Shown piece after piece: positions 32,302 through 39,030 of a stretch of DNA of 50,485 nucleotides; positions within the stretch are counted from its first letter, which is position 1, and every line of letters begins with the position of its first letter. The stretch is from assembly GCA_020847715.1 (NCBI GenBank), contig JADLBM010000006.1:1-50485 (forward strand), in the 5' to 3' direction. The notes under the pieces were generated by a model that saw only the letters and a program-made list of their open reading frames with translations, had not been told where the DNA came from and did not search any database. This DNA is from Candidatus Yanofskyibacteriota bacterium. GTDB taxonomy: Bacteria; Patescibacteriota; Minisyncoccia; 2-02-FULL-40-12; GWA2-44-9. A program made the translations under genes and the position numbers.

Positions 32302-33231
32302 CGGTGCTGTTGGGGCGTAATAGCCGGCGCGGTGACGAACAACGACATCGTCTCGCTTTACGAACACCGAGACGGTTCGCCAGGTGCGCGGCCGCTCGGC
32401 GAGGCGTGGCTGGTAGCCGAGGTGGTACTGCGTTCGAAGCTCTTGCGTAAGAGCGGCGTATGCCGAGGGAAGGCCGTCAGGCGCCTTGAGGGCGGTAACG
32501 GTTCCGCCTGTTTTCGACGCGAGTTGACGGAGGAACCAGAATCCTTTTCTGGCCTGTTCGCGCCGTGTCGGATTTTCGACATCGTGGGGGAGCCAGATGG
32601 AATAGACCGCAACGCCACTCGTGCGAGCCGCCTCGAGCACATCGTCATCAGAGGAGAGTGAGCCGATGTCTTCTCCATCCGTAAGGAGGACAATGATGCG
32701 GCGACGCTCTTGCTGCGGAAAGCGGTTCGTCAACGTCCGCAGGTGCTCGTAGAGCGTATCGTAGAGTCGCGTGTTTCCGCGCACGGTGAGCGATGCAGTT
32801 GCCCGCTCGAGGAGCGACGGATCGTCGGTGAACTCCTGAATGACCTGGCCGCTGCTGGCGAAGGCGACGACACGGGCCTCGTCTTGCGGGCGCATGGTCT
32901 GAATAAAGCCGGCCGCTGCCTTTTGTGCAAGCGGAAACGCTGTTCGCATGGAGTCAGAGCAGTCCATCAGAATGACGAGGCTGATGGGGAGGATGTCCTT
33001 TCCGAATAGGACAGGATCAATGTTCTGCGGGGTGCCATCTTCGTAGACTGAGAAGTCTCCCATGCGGAGATCTTCGATGTAGCGGGTCCCCGCGACATTG
33101 GTCACCGAGACGGCGATGTTTACGATGTGGCTGTCTGCGGCGAATGTCGGGGTCTTGGGCGTGCCTGTGGTGCGCTCTTCTGCCTGACAGAGAGACGCAA
33201 ACGCAAGGACTGCGAACATCGCGATGCGCAT
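32284..33231 (-). CDS. secreted von Willebrand factor A (VWA/VWFA-related) domain protein
   Basis: The 315-aa product has a signal peptide (MRIAMFAVLAFASLCQA), a beta-rich N-domain (FSVYEDGTPQNIDPVLFG) and a VWA domain with the metal-binding MIDAS motif LVILMDCSDSMRTA near residue 90. The later IIVLLTDGEDIGSL carries another conserved aspartate. It matches proteins annotated as VWFA-related Acidobacterial type. Such domains bind proteins at the surface. The ATG at 33231 is preferred over the track start because the signal peptide begins there and GGTGG lies upstream. Confidence 0.85.
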   Translation of the reverse strand: MRIAMFAVLAFASLCQAEERTTGTPKTPTFAADSHIVNIAVSVTNVAGTRYIEDLRMGDFSVYEDGTPQNIDPVLFGKDILPISLVILMDCSDSMRTAFPLAQKAAAGFIQTMRPQDEARVVAFASSGQVIQEFTDDPSLLERATASLTVRGNTRLYDTLYEHLRTLTNRFPQQERRRIIVLLTDGEDIGSLSSDDDVLEAARTSGVAVYSIWLPHDVENPTRREQARKGFWFLRQLASKTGGTVTALKAPDGLPSAYAALTQELRTQYHLGYQPRLAERPRTWRTVSVFVKRDDVVVRHRAGYYAPTAPKPLLP

Positions 33232-33263
33232 GTTCCACCTCTTTTTCGAAAGAACAGTGGCGT

Positions 33264-33293
33264 AGTATAGAAACAAAAATAGCGATATGTCAA
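33264..33293 (-). promoter_or_regulatory. predicted promoter of the VWA gene
   Basis: TTGACA and TATACT are separated by 18 nt on the minus strand. Confidence 0.65.
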
Positions 33294-33298
33294 TCTTC

Positions 33299-33328
33299 GA
33301 AAAAGAGCCCCCGCAGGTACGCGGGGGC
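33299..33328 (-). terminator. terminator of the small membrane protein gene
   Basis: CCCCCGC and GCGGGGG arms are followed on the minus strand by TCTTTTT. Confidence 0.75.
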
Positions 33329-33334
33329 AGGGGA

Positions 33335-33703
33335 CTACGGGATGGTCACACTCTCGGCATCGACGGCGATGTTCCTGCAGACGAGGTAGTGGCCGTCGAT
33401 GAATCTGCTGAGGCCCTCGCGCGCACCGGAGTACTCGCAGGCAAGCTCGGGGTGCGCCGCCTCGAACGTGTGACGGGCGACAATCCACGCGTCGCCGGTT
33501 GCGGGAAAGAAGTACGAGCCCGGGGCGCTGGGCACTTCCACGGGCGCCGCGCTTGCGGGTGGCGCTGCGACCACTGCTGCATTCTTTCTCTGAGAGGACC
33601 TTATCGCGAGGACGAAAAATCCTGCGATAAGGAGGAACAGGCATACTACCACCAGGAAATGGGGCTTCTGGGGCGGATCGGTCAATCGTGTCCCTCGTGG
33701 CAC
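33335..33703 (-). CDS. small single-pass membrane protein of unknown function
   Basis: The 122-aa product starts at GTG 33703 behind a strong AAGGAGG. It has one TM helix (HFLVVVCLFLLIAGFFVLAI), a proline- and alanine-rich linker, and a C-terminal domain with two cysteines (ELACEYSGAREG and HYLVCRNIAV) that would lie outside the membrane. I do not recognise it. It is transcribed alone, divergently from the tmRNA gene. Confidence 0.7.
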   Translation of the reverse strand: MPRGTRLTDPPQKPHFLVVVCLFLLIAGFFVLAIRSSQRKNAAVVAAPPASAAPVEVPSAPGSYFFPATGDAWIVARHTFEAAHPELACEYSGAREGLSRFIDGHYLVCRNIAVDAESVTIP

Positions 33704-33724
33704 GGGGCACCTCCTTGGATAAGT

Positions 33725-33753
33725 TTATACTATTTTCTATGTAATTTGTCAAT
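33725..33753 (-). promoter_or_regulatory. predicted promoter of the small membrane protein gene
   Basis: TTGACA is followed after 17 nt by TATAAA on the minus strand, back to back with the tmRNA promoter. Confidence 0.7.
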
Positions 33754-33762
33754 TTTAGGACT

Positions 33763-33791
33763 TGCAAAAGGAGCTTATTTTGTGCTATACT
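33763..33791 (+). promoter_or_regulatory. promoter of ssrA
   Basis: TTGCAA and TATACT are separated by 17 nt, with an extended TGC before the -10 box; the RNA would start 8-9 nt later, at the mature tmRNA end. Confidence 0.75.
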
Positions 33792-33799
33792 ATGCCTAC

Positions 33800-34151
33800 G
33801 GGGATGATCGGTTTCGACACTGCATCATGCTCGCGCGATGCCATACGCGGTCGACCGGGACTAACCGCGCTAAACACCGGTCATACATATAACTGGCTAT
33901 TCCAACGCCAATTACGCGTTCGCCTAAGGGCGTCGCGCATCACACCCTGACGCCTGCTACGGGATCCTGTGGTGTCATCTAGCTCGCTCTAGCTGACCGT
34001 TCGCGTTTCACGGTCCGCCGAAACATTGAAACGCTAGTGCACGGTGCTTTTGACGGTTCTCTAGCCGTGCGCGAACTACCAAACCGTCTACTGTGGTAGT
34101 ACATCGTGCCGGGTATCGTAGTGGACGCGAGTTCGATTCTCGCCATCTCCA
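33800..34151 (+). ncRNA. ssrA: transfer-messenger RNA (tmRNA)
   Basis: tmRNA rescues ribosomes stalled on broken mRNAs and tags the product for proteolysis. The 5' end GGGGATGATCGGTTTCGACA and the 3' end with TTCGATTCTCGCCATCTCCA form the alanyl tRNA-like domain, with GGGGATG pairing to CATCTCC. The tag frame inside reads ...GYSNANYAFA then TAA, at about 33893-33926, so the tag ends in a hydrophobic AFA. The resume codon is not certain. smpB lies 1.7 kb downstream. CCA is not encoded. Confidence 0.95.
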
Positions 34152-34157
34152 CAATAC

Positions 34158-34189
34158 AGCAAAAAGACCCTTTCGGGGGTCTTTTTGCT
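34158..34189 (+). terminator. terminator of ssrA
   Basis: AGCAAAAAGACCC and GGGTCTTTTTGCT form a hairpin with a T-run in its descending arm. Confidence 0.85.
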
Positions 34190-34203
34190 AGGTGCAGGAG
34201 GTA

Positions 34204-34232
34204 TTGTTTTTTTATATTTTCTGTGATATAAT
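34204..34232 (+). promoter_or_regulatory. promoter of the frameshifted GC-rich gene
   Basis: TTGTTT and a consensus TATAAT are separated by 17 nt. The -10 has an extended TGA. A strong AAAGGAGGG precedes the ATG at 34256. Confidence 0.7.
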
Positions 34233-34255
34233 AGTACCCGCAAAGGAGGGAGTTC

Positions 34256-34995
34256 ATGAACAACGAAGCGGATCGGGACGGTCGTATTGGTGAGCTGCTC
34301 GAGTACGACGCCATCGCGGTCGGTGAGGACATGGCCGAGTTCGCGGGACTGGGTCCCGATGTCGGCGTGCCTCTGGGCTTCATGCTTTTCCAGGACGCGA
34401 ATGCGCGCAAGGAGCAGGCGCTCACAGAGGCCGACGATACCGTGCTGCTCGGCGACCTCGAGCGCTACCTGCGCATCGTCGCGGCGGAGGGCTTCACAGA
34501 GGTGCTTCGCGTGCCGTTCACCGTGGAGGACAACTACGGCAGTAGCGGCGGCGAGGTCAAGCGGGAGGCGCTGTTCGTCTTCTTCCACGACCGTGACGGC
34601 ATCCTCCTTGTGTTCGACACCTACGGCGGCGGCAAGGTCAACAGCGGGCACTTCTACTACAACTGGGTGCCGAAGCGGAGCCAGCAGCTGGGGATGCCCA
34701 CGGGAGCGAGCGGCGGGTGGTACGGAGAGCGTCTCTGGGTCGGGCACCACGACTGCCGCGAGGCCCTGCGCTTCAAGCTCCGGCGCCTGCGCCAGCGCGG
34801 ATCGTTCGTGCCGACGTGGCAGCGGCAGCCGTTCCTGTGGCTCCTGCACTACGGCGACCACCCCACGGGAAGGAGTACGACTACGACACCATCATGCAGG
34901 AGCGGCTGTTCCTCCTGCCGGAGTACGTGCAGCGGCGCATCGCGGGCGACAAGTCGCCCGGCCCGCGCAACCGCTTCACGGAGGTCCTCGTCTAG
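34256..34995 (+). pseudogene. unknown GC-rich gene interrupted by a frameshift near 34862
   Basis: The first ~202 codons read in the frame of 34256 (MNNEADRDGRIGELLEYDAIAV... to LWLLHYGDHP). A -1 shift at a CCCC run near 34862 then continues sensibly as GKEYDYDTIMQERLFLLPEYVQRRIAG and ends at TAG 34993-34995, just before a terminator. In the original frame the tail becomes serine- and threonine-rich nonsense. I do not recognise the family. Third positions are strikingly G/C-rich compared with the neighbours, which suggests transfer. An assembly error, a real mutation and programmed slippage are all possible. Confidence 0.7.
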
Positions 34996-35041
34996 CCCCA
35001 CACAGAAAAGCTTCATGCTTTCCGCTGTGTGGGGCTTTTCT
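34994..35041 (+). terminator. terminator of the frameshifted gene
   Basis: AGCCCCACACAG and CTGTGTGGGGCT enclose a smaller stem (GAAAAGC/GCTTTCC region) and are followed by TTTTCTG. It starts at the predicted stop codon of the shifted frame. Confidence 0.8.
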
Positions 35042-35082
35042 GTTGCAAAACACCTCCTTCGTATGAAGGAGGTGTGAGGCGC

Positions 35083-35787
35083 TTACGGTGCGCTACGCTG
35101 AACGGTGCAGAGCGAGCTGAGCGACGGTTCGAGCTCGCGCGCCATCGTCACGACGATGGCGCGGATGAATTCCTTTGTCGCTACCACATCGATGCACGCT
35201 TGGTTGTGCTGCTCCATGGTGAGCGTCGGGGTTCCCTCGATCGCTGCGATCTTTCCGCGGATCAGGGTGCGGAGCTTGGTGACGGAGTTCTGCCACGTCG
35301 CGACTTCGAAGGCGTTCCAGACCGAACGCGCGCACAGGATCGGCTCCGGGCGGAGTGTCGTTGCGAAGCGGTTTCCGTTCCGTTCGATCGTGAGCGGAAT
35401 GCCGTCGGGATGGTCCTCCATATAGAACATGACTGCCCGCGGCAGCTCGGTCTCGAGGCGCTGTTCGCCGATCGCAGCGATGCGGTCGCCCGGCTGGATG
35501 TCGGCTGTGTGAGCCCCGGAAGGAACGAACACGCTCGACACATAGGTGTGGCGCATCAAGAGCCCGTCGGCGCCGAGGCCAAGCTCGCGCGTCTCGAGGG
35601 TGACGCCAAGCTTTGGCTCGGCAGGATCGAAGCCGAGGCGGTTCGGGAGCTGGCGGAGGATGATGTTCGTATCTTCCTCCAGCATCTTGAATGCCTTGGT
35701 AATCTCCAACTTTGTTGGAACCTGAGTGTCATCCGCCGGTGGCGGTGGTGTTGCGATGAGGGTGGCGAGCAACAAAGCGGACAGCAT
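35083..35787 (-). CDS. secreted PDZ-like domain protein
   Basis: The 234-aa product has a short signal peptide (MLSALLLATLIATPPPPA), a linker helix and a PDZ-like region at about 65-140 with LGLGADGLLMRHTYVSSVF, AHTADIQPGDRIAAIGEQRL and IPLTIERNGNRF. A helical C-terminal region with two cysteines follows. No protease residues are visible, so it may be an adaptor rather than an enzyme. It has a strong AAGGAGG site and lies next to smpB and an HtrA-like protease on the same strand. Confidence 0.7.
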   Translation of the reverse strand: MLSALLLATLIATPPPPADDTQVPTKLEITKAFKMLEEDTNIILRQLPNRLGFDPAEPKLGVTLETRELGLGADGLLMRHTYVSSVFVPSGAHTADIQPGDRIAAIGEQRLETELPRAVMFYMEDHPDGIPLTIERNGNRFATTLRPEPILCARSVWNAFEVATWQNSVTKLRTLIRGKIAAIEGTPTLTMEQHNQACIDVVATKEFIRAIVVTMARELEPSLSSLCTVQRSAP

Positions 35788-35816
35788 GGCGCCTCCTTAC
35801 AAAGAGCTTAGGCGCC

Positions 35817-35844
35817 ATGCTACGCCCCAAGCGGGGCGTGTCAA
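35817..35844 (-). promoter_or_regulatory. promoter of the PDZ-like gene with a palindromic spacer
   Basis: TTGACA is followed after 16 nt by TAGCAT on the minus strand. The 16-nt spacer is itself a hairpin (CGCCCC GCTT GGGGCG), which could be the smpB terminator or an operator. Confidence 0.6.
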
Positions 35845-35849
35845 TGCAA

Positions 35850-36296
35850 TCACTCCTCGTAAGTGCCGCGCTCTTTGGAGCGCTGAACATCTTTCTTCTT
35901 GATGGCTTCTCGCTTATCGTATTTCTTCTTTCCGCGAGCGACGCCAATCTCAAGTTTAACGAGTTTTCGCTTTGCGTAGAGGCGGATCGGCACCAGGGTG
36001 ATGCCGTGGGCTTGTGCGAGTCCAATGAGGCCGGCGGTTTGCTGCTTGCTCAAGAGGAGCTTTCGGTCGGAGCGCTCCTGATATTCTTTTGGTGTGTTAC
36101 CCGGCTGGTATGGTGGAACGGATGCGCCGATGAGCCAAGGAGTCCCGTTAAGGATTTTTACATACGCCCCCTTAATGCTCGCGTGCCCAGCCTTGATGCT
36201 TTTCACTTCTGGTCCGGTCAGCACAATACCGGCCTCGACGGTTTCGAGGATGTCGTAGTCAAAGCGGGCGCGGGGATTGGTGGCCAGGTCTGCCAT
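35850..36296 (-). CDS. smpB: SsrA-binding protein SmpB
   Basis: SmpB carries tmRNA into stalled ribosomes. The 148-aa product has the OB-barrel core (FDYDILETVEAGIVLTGPEVKSIKAGHASIKGAYVKI), the HGITLVPIRLYAKRKLVKLEIGVARGKKKYDKRE motif and a basic C-terminal tail that inserts in the mRNA channel. It lies 6 nt downstream of the HtrA-like gene and 1.7 kb from ssrA. Confidence 0.96.
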   Translation of the reverse strand: MADLATNPRARFDYDILETVEAGIVLTGPEVKSIKAGHASIKGAYVKILNGTPWLIGASVPPYQPGNTPKEYQERSDRKLLLSKQQTAGLIGLAQAHGITLVPIRLYAKRKLVKLEIGVARGKKKYDKREAIKKKDVQRSKERGTYEE

Positions 36297-36302
36297 GGGT
36301 TG

Positions 36303-37346
36303 CTAGGTGCGCTCCTGGAGCGTGACGCGGCACTCTTGCGATGAACCGCCGCGCAGGTAGGTGAGGGTGACCGTGTCTCCGACGCCGTGCTTTTGGAGCA
36401 GGTCGGTGAGGTCGCTGCCAGCGGTGAGTTCGGTGCCATCGAGGTGGGTGATGATGTCGTGCTCCTGAAGTCCGGCGCGGTGTGCGGGGGAATCGGCAAG
36501 CACTGCGGCGGCTCCCGGTCGGTGATCGCGGATGACCATCGCCCCGTGGTCGCAGGGAAGTGTGTAGCGTTTTGCGAGATCGGGTGTGAGCATGACGTAC
36601 ATAAGCCCGAGATACGGCTTGATGATGCGTCCATGCTCGACGATATCGGTGAGGTCGCTCTTCGCCCAATTGATGGGAAGCGCGAATCCGATGTTCTGTG
36701 CGCCGAAGATCACAGCGGTATTGATGCCGACCACCTTTCCCTCGAGGTTGATCAATGGTCCGCCGGAGTTTCCCTGGTTGATGGCGACATCGGTTTGGAT
36801 GACACCGCGGAGCTGTTCCATGTGCGCTTCGGCGGATCCGCCCAGCGATGCGCTGATGCTGCGGGCGAGGCCGGACACGATGCCCTTGCTGACCGAGTTA
36901 CTGAAGAGACCGAGCGCGTTGCCGATAGCGATGACGGTTTGACCCAGTTCGATACCCGATGAATCGGCGAGCTCGACATGCGGAAGATCCTTCGCGTCGA
37001 CTTTCAAGACCGCGATGTCGTTGATCGGGTCGCGCGAAAGCACTTTCGCGGAGTGTTCGCTGCCGTCATTCATGACCACGGCGTATTCCGCTTCCGCATC
37101 GAATACCACATGCTTGTTGGTGAGGATGAGGCCATTCGGGTGCGCAATAAAACCCGAGCCGCCGCCAACGGTGACTTTTTGCCCGGCCCCATCTTCCACG
37201 CCACCCATCATGAACGGGTTGAAGAGTTGGGATGGGTTGATGTCGTGCATACGCGGCAGGTACTTGCTAACCACGATACTGACGACCGCGGGCGATACTT
37301 TTTTTACGGCATCGATAGTGAGTTTGTCGTAGGTGTGTGCGTCCAT
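36303..37346 (-). CDS. S1C-family serine protease, HtrA/DegP-like, with PDZ domain
   Basis: The 347-aa product has a trypsin-like domain with the catalytic triad: histidine in LILTNKHVVFDA, aspartate in DPINDIAVLKVD and serine in INQGNSGGPLINLEG. One PDZ domain follows with AGLQEHDIITHLDGTELTAGSDL. No signal peptide or TM helix is evident at any candidate start, unusual for HtrA, so a cytoplasmic location must be considered. I use the ATG at 37346 because a TATGAT box lies 7 nt upstream; ATGs at 37355 and 37358 also exist. smpB follows closely. Confidence 0.9.
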   Translation of the reverse strand: MDAHTYDKLTIDAVKKVSPAVVSIVVSKYLPRMHDINPSQLFNPFMMGGVEDGAGQKVTVGGGSGFIAHPNGLILTNKHVVFDAEAEYAVVMNDGSEHSAKVLSRDPINDIAVLKVDAKDLPHVELADSSGIELGQTVIAIGNALGLFSNSVSKGIVSGLARSISASLGGSAEAHMEQLRGVIQTDVAINQGNSGGPLINLEGKVVGINTAVIFGAQNIGFALPINWAKSDLTDIVEHGRIIKPYLGLMYVMLTPDLAKRYTLPCDHGAMVIRDHRPGAAAVLADSPAHRAGLQEHDIITHLDGTELTAGSDLTDLLQKHGVGDTVTLTYLRGGSSQECRVTLQERT

Positions 37347-37353
37347 GCGCTCC

Positions 37354-37359
37354 ATCATA
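37354..37359 (-). promoter_or_regulatory. predicted -10 box of the HtrA-like gene
   Basis: TATGAT is followed after 7 nt by the ATG at 37346, which suggests a leaderless transcript. No clear -35 box is seen. Confidence 0.4.
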
Positions 37360-37458
37360 CTCGTACGGGACAAAATGAGAAGCGGGAGGCTCTTTACACG
37401 GGCGCGCACATTCTATACCGTATGCGCCAACAGTACGTTGAAAACGAGGGAGAAAAGT

Positions 37459-38274
37459 ATGCATCGCGACCTGGTCGAGCGGATCGTCCGCATGAGCGTC
37501 CCGCAAAAGCCGGAGCCATTGGCGCGTGCAACCCCGCATGGACGGATGTCCGTCCAGCGTCACGCGCGCCGAAGGAGCTCTACGACCATCATCGGCCTGC
37601 GATATGCCGATGGTATTCTGTGCGTTGCCGATCGTAAGATGAGCGGGTACTGGTTCCGCATCATGTCGATGGATTTCCAGAAGATCTACACCGTCTCTCC
37701 TATCAGTGTACTGATGGGATCGGGGTCGGTCGTTTCGCTGCAGCAAGCCGAACGGTATGTTCGGCGGACCGCTAAGCAGTTCCTTATGCAGGCAAAGGTC
37801 CCCATGAGTACCGAGGGGCAGGCCGCCCTGCTTGCCGAATGGTGCGAGCTGCAGTTCATGTGGCTTGGTGAGTGGTTCTCGTTCTTCGGCATTCTTGCTG
37901 GCTTCGATACCGATGGCACCTCGCACTTGTATGCCATCGAGCAGGACGGTTGCAAGATCGAAGAGGCGCAATACTACGCAACCGGGTCCGGTGGATTCGA
38001 AGCGACGGCCGTACTCGACCAGCGATGGGAGAAGGACATGAACCTGGCCCATGCGCTTCACATCGGCGTGGACGCCCAATACCAGGCGGGTTGCCGGGAT
38101 TCCGGATCATCCGACGTACGACTTGCTATTCCGTCTGCCGCAGCGATCACCAAGGACGGCGTTCAGCCCATCAGCGAAGCCTATGTGCTCCAGGCGCTTG
38201 CGAGCGTACTTGCGCTGAAGCCGAGCAAGCCGCTGAAAACTGCGCTCGCGCTCGCTGTCGCGGGTCTCTCGTGA
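37459..38274 (+). CDS. PrcB-like 20S proteasome beta-family protein
   Basis: The 271-aa product matches the actinobacterial proteasome beta layout: a propeptide of about 41 residues, then SSTTIIGLRYADGILCVADRK. Taking T42 as the mature Thr1 places the aspartate of VADRK at position 17 and the lysine of FQKIY at position 34 (canonically 33). Later fold elements are ILAGFDTDG, KIEEAQYYATGSGGFEA and CRDSGSSDVRLAIP. No PrcA-like alpha subunit, ATPase or Pup gene is visible. The ATG at 37459 has GAGGGAG upstream; the track ORF starts 42 codons earlier inside the htrA promoter. Confidence 0.8.
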   Translation: MHRDLVERIVRMSVPQKPEPLARATPHGRMSVQRHARRRSSTTIIGLRYADGILCVADRKMSGYWFRIMSMDFQKIYTVSPISVLMGSGSVVSLQQAERYVRRTAKQFLMQAKVPMSTEGQAALLAEWCELQFMWLGEWFSFFGILAGFDTDGTSHLYAIEQDGCKIEEAQYYATGSGGFEATAVLDQRWEKDMNLAHALHIGVDAQYQAGCRDSGSSDVRLAIPSAAAITKDGVQPISEAYVLQALASVLALKPSKPLKTALALAVAGLS

Positions 38275-38285
38275 GGGGGTGAGGT

Positions 38286-38975
38286 GTGACCGACGCAAAA
38301 AAGAAGAAGCCGATCCCGAAGAAGCCGAAGAGCACGGCGCTTGATGCGTTCAACGCGAAGGACGCGGAGGCGCGGAAGCGTCTCGCGGGGATCTTCGTAG
38401 CGTTTGTGAAGCTTCCCGCCTCTCGCGCCAAGAAGGTTCGCGGGTTCATCTTCAGCGGATACAACAACAGCGAAGAGGCAAAAACGTACGACGGGCGGAA
38501 CTTCGAGGCACATATCATCGGGTCTCCGGTCATGCAGGTCGATGAGGTGGAGACCATGCTCAAGACGCTCGGCTTTCTCTGGGAAACTCGAGTGTCAACG
38601 AAGGACTACCACTCCTACAGTGGGCGATTGGCGTTGACGAGTATCAACCAGGCAACCATCGAGTCCTCGCAGTTCCCTCGGGCTTCTGCGGTCGAAGCGA
38701 TCTTCCTCGACAAACGGACCACGAACGCCGAAGTTCAGCGAGCGCTGTACACCGGGGAGTTCTTCACGGCTCCGCTCCACGCGGGGGCGCCCAGAGTCTT
38801 TCTCTGTGGGTGCTACGATCCAGCGCGGCGGCGCGAAGTCGAGAGTATCCTGAACGGCCTGCTTCGCCGCAAGGTGAGTGCGAGCGGTCTCCGTGCGGTC
38901 GTGCGGAAGCTCCGAAAGGCCGCAGGGGTGCGTCGGGTTGTGCACCAGAGCGTCCCTATTCGTTTTTCTTCATGA
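38286..38975 (+). CDS. unknown protein downstream of the PrcB-like gene
   Basis: The 229-aa product starts at GTG 38286 with a GGGTGAGG site. It has a lysine- and proline-rich N-terminus (TDAKKKKPIPKKPKS), then a mixed alpha/beta region (KVRGFIFSGYNNSEEAKTYD, NFEAHIIGSPV), a central HSYSGRLAL segment and a basic C-terminus with a helical repeat (RRKVSASGLRAVVRKLRKAAGVRR) that looks nucleic-acid-binding. I do not recognise the family. It starts 11 nt after the PrcB-like gene and shares its terminator, so the two are probably one unit. Confidence 0.75.
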   Translation: MTDAKKKKPIPKKPKSTALDAFNAKDAEARKRLAGIFVAFVKLPASRAKKVRGFIFSGYNNSEEAKTYDGRNFEAHIIGSPVMQVDEVETMLKTLGFLWETRVSTKDYHSYSGRLALTSINQATIESSQFPRASAVEAIFLDKRTTNAEVQRALYTGEFFTAPLHAGAPRVFLCGCYDPARRREVESILNGLLRRKVSASGLRAVVRKLRKAAGVRRVVHQSVPIRFSS

Positions 38976-39006
38976 CCCCCACGCTGTGGGGGTCGTTTCT
39001 TTTTTT
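38974..39006 (+). terminator. terminator of the PrcB-like unit
   Basis: GACCCCCAC and GTGGGGGTC form a hairpin followed by a long T-rich run. Confidence 0.85.
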
Positions 39007-39018
39007 ATGCTGGTGCGG

Positions 39019-39024
39019 TAGTGT
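39019..39024 (+). promoter_or_regulatory. possible -10 box of argS
   Basis: TAGTGT lies 6 nt before the ATG at 39031, the same spacing as other leaderless candidates; it is a weak match. Confidence 0.35.
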
Positions 39025-39030
39025 AGAGCC

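Noticed and set aside
34088-34861. 257-aa minus-strand ORF across the tmRNA end
   Set aside because: It runs antisense through the tmRNA and the GC-rich gene and has an arginine/leucine-rich shadow composition.
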